This document shows positions 22,581-33,679 of a stretch of 64,000 nucleotides of DNA, piece by piece. The notes beneath the pieces are model-generated. The model was not told where the DNA came from. It did not search any database and saw only the letters and a program-made list of their open reading frames with translations. Positions within the stretch are counted from its first letter, which is position 1. Every line of letters begins with the position of its first letter. Both the position numbers and the translations under genes were made by a program. The stretch spans positions 3,169,206-3,233,205 of the forward strand of contig CAJQUN010000007.1 of the NCBI GenBank assembly GCA_907163345.1. Reading direction: 5' to 3'. The stretch comes from Haberlea rhodopensis (taxonomy: Eukaryota; Streptophyta; Magnoliopsida; Lamiales; Gesneriaceae).

Positions 22581-25301
22581 ATGTCGAAGAATATTCAACC
22601 GAGTTTTATCACAAATGCTGTTCACGTCGATTTTCACTCCATATATACTTCATCTGATGAGGAAACAAATGATTTAATTCAAAAGCTGGATAACTCAGGG
22701 CTATTAGTGATCCTAAGCCAGGCTCCCTCATTTTACCAGGATGAACGACAAGAATTCTTTGCTACAGCAACTGTTGTGGATGACACCGTTGTGGCATCCA
22801 TCTCTGGGCAGTCAGTCACCATCACTCAACCAGAATTTGCCACTCATCTGTGCCTACCCTCCACTGGACTCACTGACTTTTCGACTATTCCGGCAGACCT
22901 AAGAGAAGAGATGCGGCTCACAGTGTCTGACTCTGACCATCGCATTCAACGACCTCCTTTCAGGAAGGTATTAATGAAAAGCCACTATCGACAACTGGCA
23001 GACATCATCTCAAAGGGGATCCTCTGTAAAGCTGGATCATTTGATATGATCACCCCTGAGAAATTCGATGTCATGACTGCCATATGCAAAAGATTGGAGA
23101 TAAACTGGTCAGCGGTGTTATTTCAAATACTGACTAGTCTCGTCGTATCTGGCAAGGGTCAATCCGGTTTTGCTCTCCCACTCAGCAGTCTATTTGAGAG
23201 CAAACACATCAAGACAGGGGCTCTCTCTCACCTTCATCCAGGGAGACTCATCACTCACAAGTACCTTCAGCTTCATCGCCAACGAAGTGGCAGAGAAGGT
23301 GGAGCAACAAAGCGCCGGTTGACTCAAGTCATTAGTGACTCGGAACAGACTGTCTCTGAATCCGCTGAGTCTCCTCCTCCTCCTCCTCCTCCTCCTAAGA
23401 AGCCAAGGACCAGAAAAATTGCTCCTCGAGATGCCCGTCAGAGAGACACTGCCGCCTCCGACACTATCTCCTCTGCCGGACCTACAGGTGTTATTTCTGA
23501 CAGAGAACCCAGCCCTGTCATCCCTTCAACTGGGGAACCCACTGCTGCATTAGCCATGGTGTCTGCTCCATTAATAGACACCTCTTCAGCTCAGGTGAGC
23601 TCTCAGCAGGCCCCAGGCTCTATCAGCTTCAGGACACCCAAGTCTACTTGTCCTTACTGTCATCCCAAGGCCACTCCAGCTGACAAAGGAAAATCTCTTA
23701 TTGCTCCAGTGTCCACTCCTGTTGCATTCGAGATTCAAATGGTCATGGATGCAGTTAAAGCCCAACTGGAACCCCAACTGGAGATTTTTTATCGTTGGGT
23801 AAAGGCTCGAGTACAGGTTCGCTTTGATGATATCGATCCTATTCTGGCTCAGGCAAAGCAAGATGAAAACAAAATCCTGACCTATCTTCAAATCCCCGAA
23901 CCTGAGAAAAGTTTGAAGCTGCGTGATGTCTTTAGTATTATGAACTATGTGGGCGGACTCCAAGCTCTTGTTACATCCCGCATTCAAGTGTTTGATGGAC
24001 ATTCAAGAACAGCGAATCATGATCGAGCAGTTCTAAACGCTCTAGGCCTCAAGCTGGAAATGGCTGAGCTTGCTCTTCATGATCTTCGCATATCCACTGG
24101 GATTCATTCATGCTCCTCTTCTGAAATTGTTGCAAGTCCTGATCAGCCAGATCTACAAATGGCTATTGCAAATTTAGAGGTTGTCCCTCCTACTGTGGAG
24201 CTTACTTCTACTGTTTTGGAGACCTCTCCTACTGGAGCAGACGCCACACCAACTACTTTGGAGGCAGCATCCCCTGCTCCCAGCTCTCAACATGATCAAC
24301 AGCCCCACCAAATGCTTGTTGATCACACTAATGTCGATTCAGTTATTCAGAATGTGGTTCAGCAGGTGACCATCTCATCTGCAAATAATGAACCAAGTGA
24401 ATCCTCTCATTCCAATGATCACACTCAAGCGTCTGCTGCTGGGATTGATCAAGCCAATGCTGAACTGGATGCTCCGCACGTGGAAGAAACTGGAACTATG
24501 GATGTAGCTATCTCCGCCTCAACTGCGGCCCCTCATATTGACGCTACTACTTTGCCATCCACTGCAGTCGTCATTGCTCATCCCAATGCGCTTGCCCCTG
24601 CTGCTGATATCCCGATGCTTGCCGGCGATCCGTCCATGGATCAGGAACTATCCGAGGGTTTCTTTGTCTTCACAAACCCTCTGGACGAGCCACGAAACAT
24701 CGCTGCCCAGCTAGCTCATCTCTCCACCGCTATTACAGCACTGACCAATGATGTTCATAAGCTTAAGCAGGAAGAGAGGGCTGCAACTCTTATTTTAGGA
24801 ACTCTTCAGCAGCAAACGGACTCTAAATTCCAGCAAGTCTACGCTGACCTAAGTAGTTTAACTACTACTGTCACTAGACTTCAAACCTTTGCTGAGAATG
24901 CGGTTGCAGAAGCAGTTTCTCATATTGGCCAGGCGCGTCTTCAGATCAATCAGAACAATGAATCTCTTCATACTGCCACCTCAATGGCTCTTGGAGAAAA
25001 GATTGACGACGCCAAAAAGATTTTGACTGATCAATTGGCCACCATGCAAGCAGCGTTTGCGTCTCAAATTCAAGATATCTGCAACAGTCTGCCTGCTGCT
25101 CCTCAAATTATCCGCAGGCTGCCTGAACCCAGTCGCACTGCTCCCTCCTCTCAGAGAGCTTCAAGTTCAGCTGCTCATTCATCCCTTGCAACTGGAGCAC
25201 TCCCTCAGTCCAGACCCACTGCTCAACAAAGATCTCGAAGTCCGCGCCAACCGCCTACCGAAAAACGCGACTATTCCAAACATTGGTTCGGGCGCAAATA
25301 G
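22581..25301 (+). CDS. Element B third ORF, function unknown
   Basis: A 906-codon ORF follows pol. Residues 1 to about 235 form a compact region shared with element A (VxITQPEFATHLCLPSTGL, LCKAGSFDMITPEKF, INWSAVLF). Then come a Lys/Arg-rich patch, a run of eight Pro followed by KKPRTRK, and a 400-residue Ser/Thr/Pro/Ala-rich low-complexity part. Residues about 690-850 look like coiled coil (repeated heptad-like LxxLxxA patterns), and the tail is basic (KRDYSKHWFGRK). The KKPRTRK patch may be nuclear-targeting. No signal peptide, membrane span or fusion-peptide-like segment is visible, so an envelope role is unsupported although Sirevirus env-like genes sit in this slot. The N-terminus may fit a plant-transposon-associated Pfam domain. 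It is uninterrupted in a young element, which suggests it has been maintained. Confidence 0.8.
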   Translation: MSKNIQPSFITNAVHVDFHSIYTSSDEETNDLIQKLDNSGLLVILSQAPSFYQDERQEFFATATVVDDTVVASISGQSVTITQPEFATHLCLPSTGLTDFSTIPADLREEMRLTVSDSDHRIQRPPFRKVLMKSHYRQLADIISKGILCKAGSFDMITPEKFDVMTAICKRLEINWSAVLFQILTSLVVSGKGQSGFALPLSSLFESKHIKTGALSHLHPGRLITHKYLQLHRQRSGREGGATKRRLTQVISDSEQTVSESAESPPPPPPPPKKPRTRKIAPRDARQRDTAASDTISSAGPTGVISDREPSPVIPSTGEPTAALAMVSAPLIDTSSAQVSSQQAPGSISFRTPKSTCPYCHPKATPADKGKSLIAPVSTPVAFEIQMVMDAVKAQLEPQLEIFYRWVKARVQVRFDDIDPILAQAKQDENKILTYLQIPEPEKSLKLRDVFSIMNYVGGLQALVTSRIQVFDGHSRTANHDRAVLNALGLKLEMAELALHDLRISTGIHSCSSSEIVASPDQPDLQMAIANLEVVPPTVELTSTVLETSPTGADATPTTLEAASPAPSSQHDQQPHQMLVDHTNVDSVIQNVVQQVTISSANNEPSESSHSNDHTQASAAGIDQANAELDAPHVEETGTMDVAISASTAAPHIDATTLPSTAVVIAHPNALAPAADIPMLAGDPSMDQELSEGFFVFTNPLDEPRNIAAQLAHLSTAITALTNDVHKLKQEERAATLILGTLQQQTDSKFQQVYADLSSLTTTVTRLQTFAENAVAEAVSHIGQARLQINQNNESLHTATSMALGEKIDDAKKILTDQLATMQAAFASQIQDICNSLPAAPQIIRRLPEPSRTAPSSQRASSSAAHSSLATGALPQSRPTAQQRSRSPRQPPTEKRDYSKHWFGRK

Positions 25302-25418
25302 TATCATTTTCTGACTCTCTCTTACTTACTCCTATTTGCTTCTGTGTTAAATTGACTGTCTCTCTGTATTCACTATTTAACATAAATGCATTCACATTTA
25401 TTGCTACCTTGTTTTTCC

Positions 25419-25588
25419 TATAAATAGAGGTTCTTGTTTGGTCACCTAACACACATTCACTCATCATGCTTACTTTTAAGTTATTTCTCATTCCCTGGTT
25501 TTCTGTTAGATCCTTTCCCGCTTCATGGGTTTATTACTTATCTAAATCAACCCCTCATGGGTTGATTACTTATCTAACCCAGCTCTGA
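25419..25588 (+). promoter_or_regulatory. TATA box and 40-codon ORF after ORF3 (element B)
   Basis: A textbook plant TATA box (TATAAATAG, 25419-25427) is followed by a C/A-rich stretch suitable for a transcription start. An ATG at 25466 opens 40 codons (MLTFKLFLIPWFS...) and ends at TGA 25586-25588. A polypurine-like motif (AAAAAGGGGGA) follows at 25670-25680. The small peptide is not recognised. This may be an internal promoter or a chance match. Confidence 0.3.
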
Positions 25589-26116
25589 TAAGCTTCAGCG
25601 CTTTGATCCTGTTCTGGTGCTCCTCATCAGTCAGGAATTACAAACAGCAGATGCCTGGGTGCTGATGACAAAAAGGGGGAAGACAGAGATAGAGTATTCT
25701 CGACAGAGATAGAATATTCTTATTAGGCGATTCCATAAAAACTAAAGGAGCTGCCTGATGAATATACATATGACTCTTTCTCTTCCCGACCTTCTCTCTG
25801 AAACAAGGTGGATCGAGCTCTTCCTCTCCGCAACTAGGTGGATCGAAGCCTTCCGGTCTACTTTGTTTATTTAAAGAGAAATTTGTCATGTATCATCTAT
25901 TTTATGTAAAACTAGACTTGTCTTAGATTCTATTCAAAGTGTAAGAATCCATCTTATATAAAGATGAATTTCTCTCAATTGTCCAGTTTGATTACAACTT
26001 GTAATCTGCTTATATTTAATGAAAATTTCTTTTCCATGATGTCTTCAAGTATTTTCAGGACTCTTATCTTATTTACTCTAGTAGGAAATCGATTACTGCT
26101 TAGTTTTGTCATCACC

Positions 26117-26130
26117 AAAAAGGGGGAAAT
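26117..26130 (+). other. Element B polypurine tract
   Basis: AAAAAGGGGGAAAT lies directly before the 3' LTR, preceded by TTTTGTCATCACC. The longer context is the Sirevirus-type polypurine motif. Confidence 0.9.
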
Positions 26131-27516
26131 TGTTGGGAAAACGATTTCTAAGTTTTGGTGATTACAAACACCTACTGGATGTTAAAGATCAACCGGATGC
26201 TAAAGACCTACCGGGTGAATACACCTACCGGATATTAAAGTCTCACCGGGTAAAGACATCAACTGGATAGACACCAACCGGACAAGCTATCAACCGGACA
26301 AGCTATCAACCGGACAAGACATCAACTGGATAGTCATCAACCGGATGAAGACATCAACTGGATAGTCATCAACCGGATGAAGACATCAACTGGATAGATA
26401 CCAACCGGACAAGCTATCAACTGATAAAGACACTAACCGGATGAAGTCATCAACTGGTATGAAGTCATCAACCGTATGAAGTCATCAACCGGATGAAGTC
26501 ATCAACTGGATAGTCATCAACCGGATGAAGACATCAACTGGATAGATACCAACCGGACAAGCTATCAACTGGTAAAGACATCAACCGGATGAAGACATCA
26601 ACCGGGTGAAGACATAAACTGGATAACTATCAGCTGGAAAGTCTCTCACTGAACAAGGACATCAACTGGTCTTAAGAGGATGAACGACCAGTTGAACAAA
26701 GAAACCAGCAGAAGTCTAAGCAACGAGACAAAGTAAGTACAACATTCTCTGACAAAGGTACAACAGAGCGGCGCACCCTGCTATATCTCCGCCACCATTA
26801 CCGTCAGAGTGAAAAGAGCCGTTGTTTTACAAAATAGGAAAGAAGACAACATGTATTTGGAAAGCTAATCCATTCCATATACAAAAAGGCTACCGTTGGA
26901 CAACCAAACCTATAAATACGTCCAAGCAGAGAATGAAGATGTGCTGAGCAACTTTCAAACTAAGAGAAATACTTCAAAGCAAGAAAGCTATACGACTGAT
27001 ATTTCAAACGTTCAGCAAAGAGCAGACAAACCGCAAAACTGAATCTGTGACAGATTATTTTCAATTGAAGTCTGCTGCTTAGAAACTCTCAAAGCTAGAA
27101 AGTTTTATTCTGTAGAGAGTGTTGTAAAATCACTTGTATCCAAAAGATAAGAAGAGTGTGATTGCTAGGAGTTTAGGCCAAGTGTGTTAGTGCCTAAGGA
27201 GGTTGTATACTGTAAAGTGTAAACCAAGTCTTCTAGTGAATCCTTCCTGCAAAGGAAGAAGGGGAGACGTAGAAGCGTTGTGCTTCGAACTTCCAGAAAC
27301 AACTCTCGCATTATTCGTTTATTGCTTTATTACTTCAGTTTTATTCCTCACAAGTTTTGTAGACGTCTTCCGCACTATAATAAGTGTCTACTGACTTGCC
27401 TGTTATTGAGAAGCAACTGTAACACTTAACAGTTTACAGTTAACCAGAAAAGAAATCGAAATTATATCTAGTGTTTATTCAACCCCCCCCTTCTAAACAC
27501 TACCCCGATCCCAACA
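26131..27516 (+). repeat. Element B 3' LTR
   Basis: Its 1,386 bp match the 5' LTR base for base over nearly all the length I compared. The exceptions are one C/T difference and a C-run of 8 instead of 15. Polymerase slippage or a sequencing artefact could explain the C-run. Confidence 0.96.
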
Positions 27517-27521
27517 TGTAT

Positions 27522-28032
27522 TACTATATAAGTTAATTTGTGATATTATATTTATGGTACTATATAAGTTAGTTTGTGCTGCCAAATAACATAATTTGTT
27601 GTACTATATAAGTTAATTTGAGGTACTAAATAACATAATATGTGGTATTATATATATTAATTTGTGAAACTATATAAACTGATTTGCGGTACTATACAAG
27701 CTAATTTGTTGTAGTAAATAACATAATTGTTGTACTATATAAACTAATTAGAGGTACTATATAACATAATTTGTCGTACTATATATACTAATATGTGGTA
27801 CTAAATAAGCTAATTTGTGATATTAAACAACATAATTTGTTGTACTATATAAGCTAATTTGATGTACTATATACTAATTTGTGGTACTATATAAGCTAAA
27901 TTGTAGTACTAAATAACACAATTTGTTGTACTATATAAGCTAATTTGAGGTACTAGATAACATAATTTGTAGTACTATATAATGATTTGTGGTACCATAT
28001 AAACTGATTTGTGGTACTATATAAGCTAATTG
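27522..28032 (-). repeat. AT-rich array, part 4
   Basis: About 22 units of the GTACTATATAAGCTAATTTG type (reverse complement of part 1) run up to the LINE fragment. A second unit type, TAAATAACATAATTTGTTG, alternates with it. Confidence 0.8.
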
Positions 28033-28303
28033 GTTAGATCTTCTATTACTCATATTTGTCTAGGTATTCTTAACAATGGATGTTCAATTGGTGATCTAAA
28101 TCAGACTCACCTTATCCTTGTTCCAAAGGTTTCTAATGCCACATCTATTACTCAATTTCGACCACTTAGTATGTGTAATGTTGTTACCAAAATAATTGCT
28201 AAAGCTCTTGCTATTCACCTTAAAGGATTTATATTCCATTATCTCACCAGAGCAAAGCGCTTTTGTACATTTTATTACTGATAATATTATCATGGCTAAT
28301 TAG
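28033..28303 (+). pseudogene. LINE (L1-type) reverse transcriptase fragment
   Basis: The frame from 28030 reads NNGCSIGDLNQTHLILVPK, then FRPLSMCNVVTKIIAKALA. This is the start of the RT domain of plant L1-type LINEs (ILVPK...FRPISLCNV...). After about 28236 the match continues in another frame (ISPEQSAFV, then ITDNIIMAN), so a small indel broke it. Only about 90 residues of a ~1,300-residue protein remain. No endonuclease or poly(A) tail is visible. Confidence 0.85.
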
Positions 28304-28858
28304 GGAGCTTAAAATAACATTTTTTTTAAATTGAGAGGGCGGATTTTTTCAGAAATGTTCATTAGAAACTGAACTTTAAAGTAAAATATAGGTTAGAGAT
28401 CTTTTGACAAGTCTCCCCTTTTATAAATGGGTATTAAGATATATCAAATAATATGCGAGCCAAAAATAAAGTTAAATTTTGAATTTGATCCACTTGATAT
28501 GTCAGTGATTTAATTTATTCTCTAGCCATTTTATTATCACAATTTACTTACAACAACTAAGGCTTTAATTCCAATAAATTGAGGTACAGTACATGAATTA
28601 TAGAAGAGAATCAAGTCCGATTAAACACATGCGTCAGTCTTTTCCATGCGTGAATTTTTCATAAATCATCTAAAGATTATTCAATTGTTTCACGAGTTTC
28701 TTTTCGACTTTGATAAATTAATATAAGTTAATCATATATAAGGGATTCCTCGGTAAGGGCCGAGTGAATGCATCTTAGTTCGCAAGCAGGTTTGGTACAA
28801 GGGAAAAAGAATGGGATTCTCAGTTTCTGAGTGAGAAAGCAGTTGGTGTCGTAAGAAA
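28304..28858. other. Upstream region of the UBL-LRR gene
   Basis: AT-rich, non-coding DNA contains presumed promoter sequence. I see no certain TATA box; CATATATAAG at 28733-28742 is a weak candidate, about 120 bp before the ATG. No other gene is visible. Confidence 0.35.
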
Positions 28859-31800
28859 ATGAAGGTGAATGTAAAGTTCAGTGGCCGATCCATACCGGTA
28901 GAAATCTCCGCAGATTCGACTATCAAAGATCTCAAATCTCTCCTTCAGCCGCTCACCAATGTCCTTCCTCGCGGCCAAAAGCTCATCTACAAAGGTTTTA
29001 TTGTGTTTTTTTTATTCATTTGTTTTGTTGTATTAGATTTCTTTTTTCCTCTGTTTGTGGGACGTGGATTTGCGAGTTGGATTCTATACGGTTTCCAGTA
29101 TTTGTGCGTCTGTTCAGGTAGAGTTTTGTCTGATGAAGTGACCGTGGCCTCGGCAGAGATCAGTGATGGATCCAAGGTCATGCTCATGGCGTCCCAAGGC
29201 CTTCACCAAGGGGTATGCATCTCGGAAGGGTATTAATTGATACCTCTGTATTCCTTGTTTTTTCCCCTCGAATAAAGTGGTGGGGAAGAAGTTTATTGGA
29301 AAAAAATGAGTTACTATAGTTTCTATCTTCAGTAAACAGTTGCGTATAAAGAAAAGGTCTTCAGTTATAATTCTTTCATGAAAATCAATTTGGTGATTCA
29401 AATCGGTGTATGAGTGAGTTAAATTGAAGTGTTAATTTTATGGATGCTACACGGGTCATTGTTGAGCAGGATGGTCCTATAAAAAAAGATTCGGTTGTGA
29501 TGCCCAGTGTAAGAAGGCTGGAAGATACCACCGATGTAAAGAAAGAAAAGAGTGGGGATTCGGTCAAAAAGAGCCAAGTTGAACGATGGAAGGCGATTGG
29601 GGTTATTGCACTGGCTGATTGTGGTCTCATGGTATATATATGCTACTTTGAATGTGGAACTAGAGACATCTTGACTTATTGTTTATCTCTATAGGTTCAT
29701 TGTCATTGGATACATTCACTGTGAATAAATAAATTATTTTATCCATCTTTTTTCGAAAGGCGATCATGTTAAATTTCTCCATCTTTTTAGAAGATTTAAG
29801 ATGAAATCATGATGATATGTAATCAAGAATAATGTTCCATCTGGTGTGAATTTTTGAAAGCTTTCCCTGACAAATGATGAAAGTGTATAGTTGGTCAGCT
29901 TAAATGATGAAAGTGTATAGTTGGTCAGCTTTAAATGCAAATCTGTTCATCGTGTGGAGGGATAAGGATCATATCGCTGGATCCTTTAAATTTGACAAGT
30001 AATTTTGCCAATTGGTTGAACTCAACATAAAATAATATTTGCTGAAGTGGTTCATCATTTTTTTAAACAACTGGAGGATTCACCTATTTAGTTATGAAAT
30101 TCTACCCCTGACTGACTGCTTTGGAACTATGCCAATTTTGTTCACTTATTTCAAATTGTAAAAATAGAAAGAAAAAAAAAATGTAATTTCACAAAATTTT
30201 ACCTGAATATACAATAAAGTACTTGACTGATCTTCATTTAATTTAGAATCATGCTTAATATCAGTTTATGCAAGCTCACACTTTTCTGTTGGGATATGCA
30301 AGAAAATACCTGAAGAAGTATGGACTTGTGAAACTTCCGCTAGAGTCCTTGATTTGAGCAACAATTCATTGCATGAGGTGCCAATTGCAATTGGCTGCTT
30401 AAACTCTTTACAGGTCAACGAAACTTTATTTGCTCTCACCTTCAAATGTCTGCTATAAATTTTTCAAGGAATGTGCATGTTCCTTTGCCTCATTCTTTTA
30501 CTCACATTCATGTAGAAATTGCTTCTTATTGGAAATCATTTACTGGACAACTCTATTAAGTGGGAAGGAGTTACATCTTTGAAGTCCCTTACAGTTCTAT
30601 CACTGAACGAAAACAAGTACGTTTTTGTTTTTCAAAAGTACTGTTAGTAATTTTTGGTTCCTCTATGCTTGAGTGCTTGCACCTGTATATTTTTATTATA
30701 TTGTTCTTTTCATTGTTTTTCTCTGTTTCTTGTCTTGATTCTCTTATGATTATCTTAGATATAAAACAGCAGAATATGAAGCAAAGGCTCTCCGGTGGAG
30801 AAACCCATGTAGTTTTTTCTAAGCTCTGATAAGAAATAAGAACTAAGAAGATATGAAACTGATTTAATTTATTCCAGAATAAAATTATTTACTTATCATC
30901 ATACTCGTCCAACATAATGAAAGAGTAAAACCTATGGAAAAGAAGGGGAAGGAATGAAACAGAATACACAGGTCAAGAATGAAGAGGAACTCAGTTGTAT
31001 TTACTTTAATTGATGAGACATAAATGTAAAACCAATAGTTTGGGTGTGCAATCTGCCGACACTTGTAAATTCTTCGTCGTGGATATTGTTTTAATTTTCT
31101 TAACATTCCTTCTGTTGTTTGCTTATAATTTTTGACATTCTCAATACTACTCTGGTCATTTGGAAAACATAAAATCTGCCGTTTGGTTGACCAATATGTG
31201 TTCTACCAGGCAGAATAACTAGCTTGCCAGAGGCTTAGCTAATAAACCTGCTTGTGATACGGTGATCACATTTATGTAAATTAGGTTTTGTATAAGGGTT
31301 TCACTTAGCTGGCAGCTATAACAGTATTTTAAGTGAACCATCATGAATTTTTTAAACTCTTGCTGTAGCAGAAATCTGGGAATATGGTATTCTATTTCTG
31401 CGAGTTTTTGCATAATCTCGTCCAGAGTTTTTGAAATCTGGGAGGAAACTGTAGCAGTAGCTTTTATGCTACAGAAATGGTTTCTCATATTAGAGTAAGG
31501 TGATTTTTTTGTTGCTCCTCCTCAGTAACGTACTTGTTAAATTTCTTTTTGTGAATTTGTTTATCTGGTGATTTTATTGGATTAATTAAAAGGTTTTTGA
31601 TTTATTGTCCTTGACCCAGTTTGACTTTATTGCCGTCTGCTCTTGGCGCTTTGACATGCTTGAGGCACCTTCACATTGCAAACAATCGGTTGATATGCAT
31701 CCCATCTGAAATCGGCCTTTTGACAGAGCTTCAGGTTTTAAAAGCTGGGAATAATAGGTATGCAAGCCAAAGAATCAACTGAAAATGATGTTTGGTTATA

Positions 31801-33679
31801 TATCTGTTACCAGCATTCTTTGGGAAGAACTGGATTGATGTGTTGCTTGATTCTATTCTTTTTACTTGGTATATTTACTTTCTTACAAATGCATTTTCCT
31901 ATTGTGAAATTCATTTCTCTGATACTCTGGTCTGTTTTATGTGGAAAACATGCCTTGGGTTTTTAATTTTTGTTTCTCAGAAATTTTTAACTGTTTGACC
32001 ACCAGCGATAGTGTAATACAAATCAGATAAATAGTGCTTTGATCTTGTTTGAAACAGAGTTAGTGCTTTCATCTTCAAATTGATACATCTTGTTTGATGC
32101 AGGCTAAAAAATATTCCAAAAAGTATAGGTGGATGCATTTCTCTTGTTGAAGTATGACCCCTCTTCTTCAATATTTTGTTTTCCATTTATATATTTCTAA
32201 TTCAGGAATGTTATTATATAGTCTGTGTTTTTATTGTCGTGTGGATTGTGGTGGCAAAATAGATGGGCTGGTGGATTTTAGGCTGCTTTGGATAGACGGA
32301 TGACTTATTCCACCATTACACAAGGATAAACAAATCTACTTCTGAAAATTGTAAAATGATGATTCATCGGGTTTAAGTTTTCTTTCAGGTTGACCTTTCA
32401 CGCAATCTCCTGTTTGAGTTGCCAGAGACATTTGGCAGTTTAAAGAATTTGAAGGTCTAAGATTTGTTATTATTTCTTTCAATAATGAAAGCAAGTCATC
32501 TAAAAACTTTGAACTGTGAAAAACTTCTCTTTTGTTGTTTAATTGCTTTTTGTGTTAACTTTTGTGAAGGCATTGTATCTCAATAACAATGGGATGAAGT
32601 CCCTACCCAGCAACCTTTTCAGAATGTGTCAGCAGCTTTCGACTCTGGATCTTCATGGAACAGAAATGACAATAGATCTTCTTCGCCAGGTGCAAAGCAC
32701 TTCCATTTATAAGTTCTTGTGGTTTGATTATAATCTTGCATCAATTGCCTTTGAAATGTGTTCAGGATGTGGTAAATCCTGCGGATTGTTCTTTTGATAT
32801 GGCCTCTATTCTTTGTAAAGCATGAAGGATACCCCAAACAATGTTTTGATGGAAAGCCTCCTAAAAGACCATTTCATCGTCTTTCCAAAGCCCAGCCCCC
32901 TAATGTGCATATGCAAGTGCTCTGACCTTTTCCAAATTCTCCAAGAAATGAAAACAGGCTGCATTTGTTTCTTTTCTCGAAATGGGTGATAGTGGTTGTT
33001 TTACAGAGATGTGCAAGTTATATTCCACAATGTTTGCTTTTTAAAATTTTTATTTACTCGTCAAATGGCTGTTTTGAAACACAATCCTTTCATAATCTCA
33101 TGTTCTCGGTTTTTTCAAAGAAACTAGTTGAGCTGATCACTTTCAACAGCTTCATCTATCACAATAGTTTGTCAAAGCATACCATCCTTAACATATTTTC
33201 AAAAATCCAGTTTCCATCATTCTCAAAGTAATTCAAAAATACCTTCTTGTCTGGAAAAGTAAAAGGCCGTTGCCAATTTCTCAAACCAACCACAATAAAC
33301 TCCACGAATCCCTAAACCTCATGGAGTGGGCACGGGCATCACTAAAATGTAAGGGTTACGCCGGCGACATAGAGGTTAAGTTTTGTTGTCTAAAAGTACG
33401 GCAGCCACACTACTCATCTTTATCCAAATATTATCTTTTTTTCAACTGATGGAATTAATGCCCAAAACGAAGATAGTGCTACATATTGGTCAAACTTTAG
33501 TGGTGGAATATATGTTTACTTTTCTTCTATAGTTGTTATAATCGTGAGAATATCTCCTTTCGCAGTTTGAAGGGTGGGATAGTTTTGATGAGCGTAGACG
33601 CTTAAAACATCAAAAGCAACTTGATTTTCGAGTCAGTGGGTCTGCTGAATTTGATGAAGGTGCTGACAAGAACTGCTAA
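28859..33679 (+). CDS. LRR protein with N-terminal ubiquitin-like domain
   Basis: Ten coding exons join in frame to 363 residues: 28859-28994, 29118-29212, 29470-29631, 30303-30413, 30516-30616, 31620-31757, 32103-32151, 32389-32454, 32570-32689 and 33566-33679. Introns have GT-AG ends. Residues 1 to about 75 are a ubiquitin-like fold (MKVNVKFSGRSIPVEI..., ...SDEVTVASAEISDGSKVMLM). A Lys-rich linker follows, then about seven leucine-rich repeats of the LxxLPxxIGxLxxLxxL type (for example VLDLSNNSLHEVP and DLSRNLLFELPETFG). The tail is FEGWDSFDERRRLKHQKQLDF. Layout and length match the plant LRR and ubiquitin-like domain protein known from Arabidopsis At2g30105, whose role I do not know. With no signal peptide or membrane segment it is probably cytosolic or nuclear. 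Gene structure is intact. It converges with the E1 gene, about 0.9 kb from its stop. Confidence 0.9.

Larger units (their letters stand above)
15349..27516 (+). mobile_element. Sirevirus-type Ty1/copia retrotransposon B (young, nearly intact)
   Basis: The 12.2 kb element is bounded by LTRs of 1,393 and 1,386 bp and a perfect duplication TGTAT (15344-15348 and 27517-27521). It has a Met-tRNA primer site, a long gag, an uninterrupted pol, and a 906-codon third ORF before a 3' polypurine tract in GTCATCACCAAAAAGGGGG context. These traits are typical of Sireviruses. By eye the LTRs differ by one C/T change (16555 area versus 27345 area) and by length of a C-run (15 versus 8). That indicates very recent insertion. 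The only coding defect noticed is an apparent one-base loss that replaces the last ~20 codons of pol. Confidence 0.96.
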
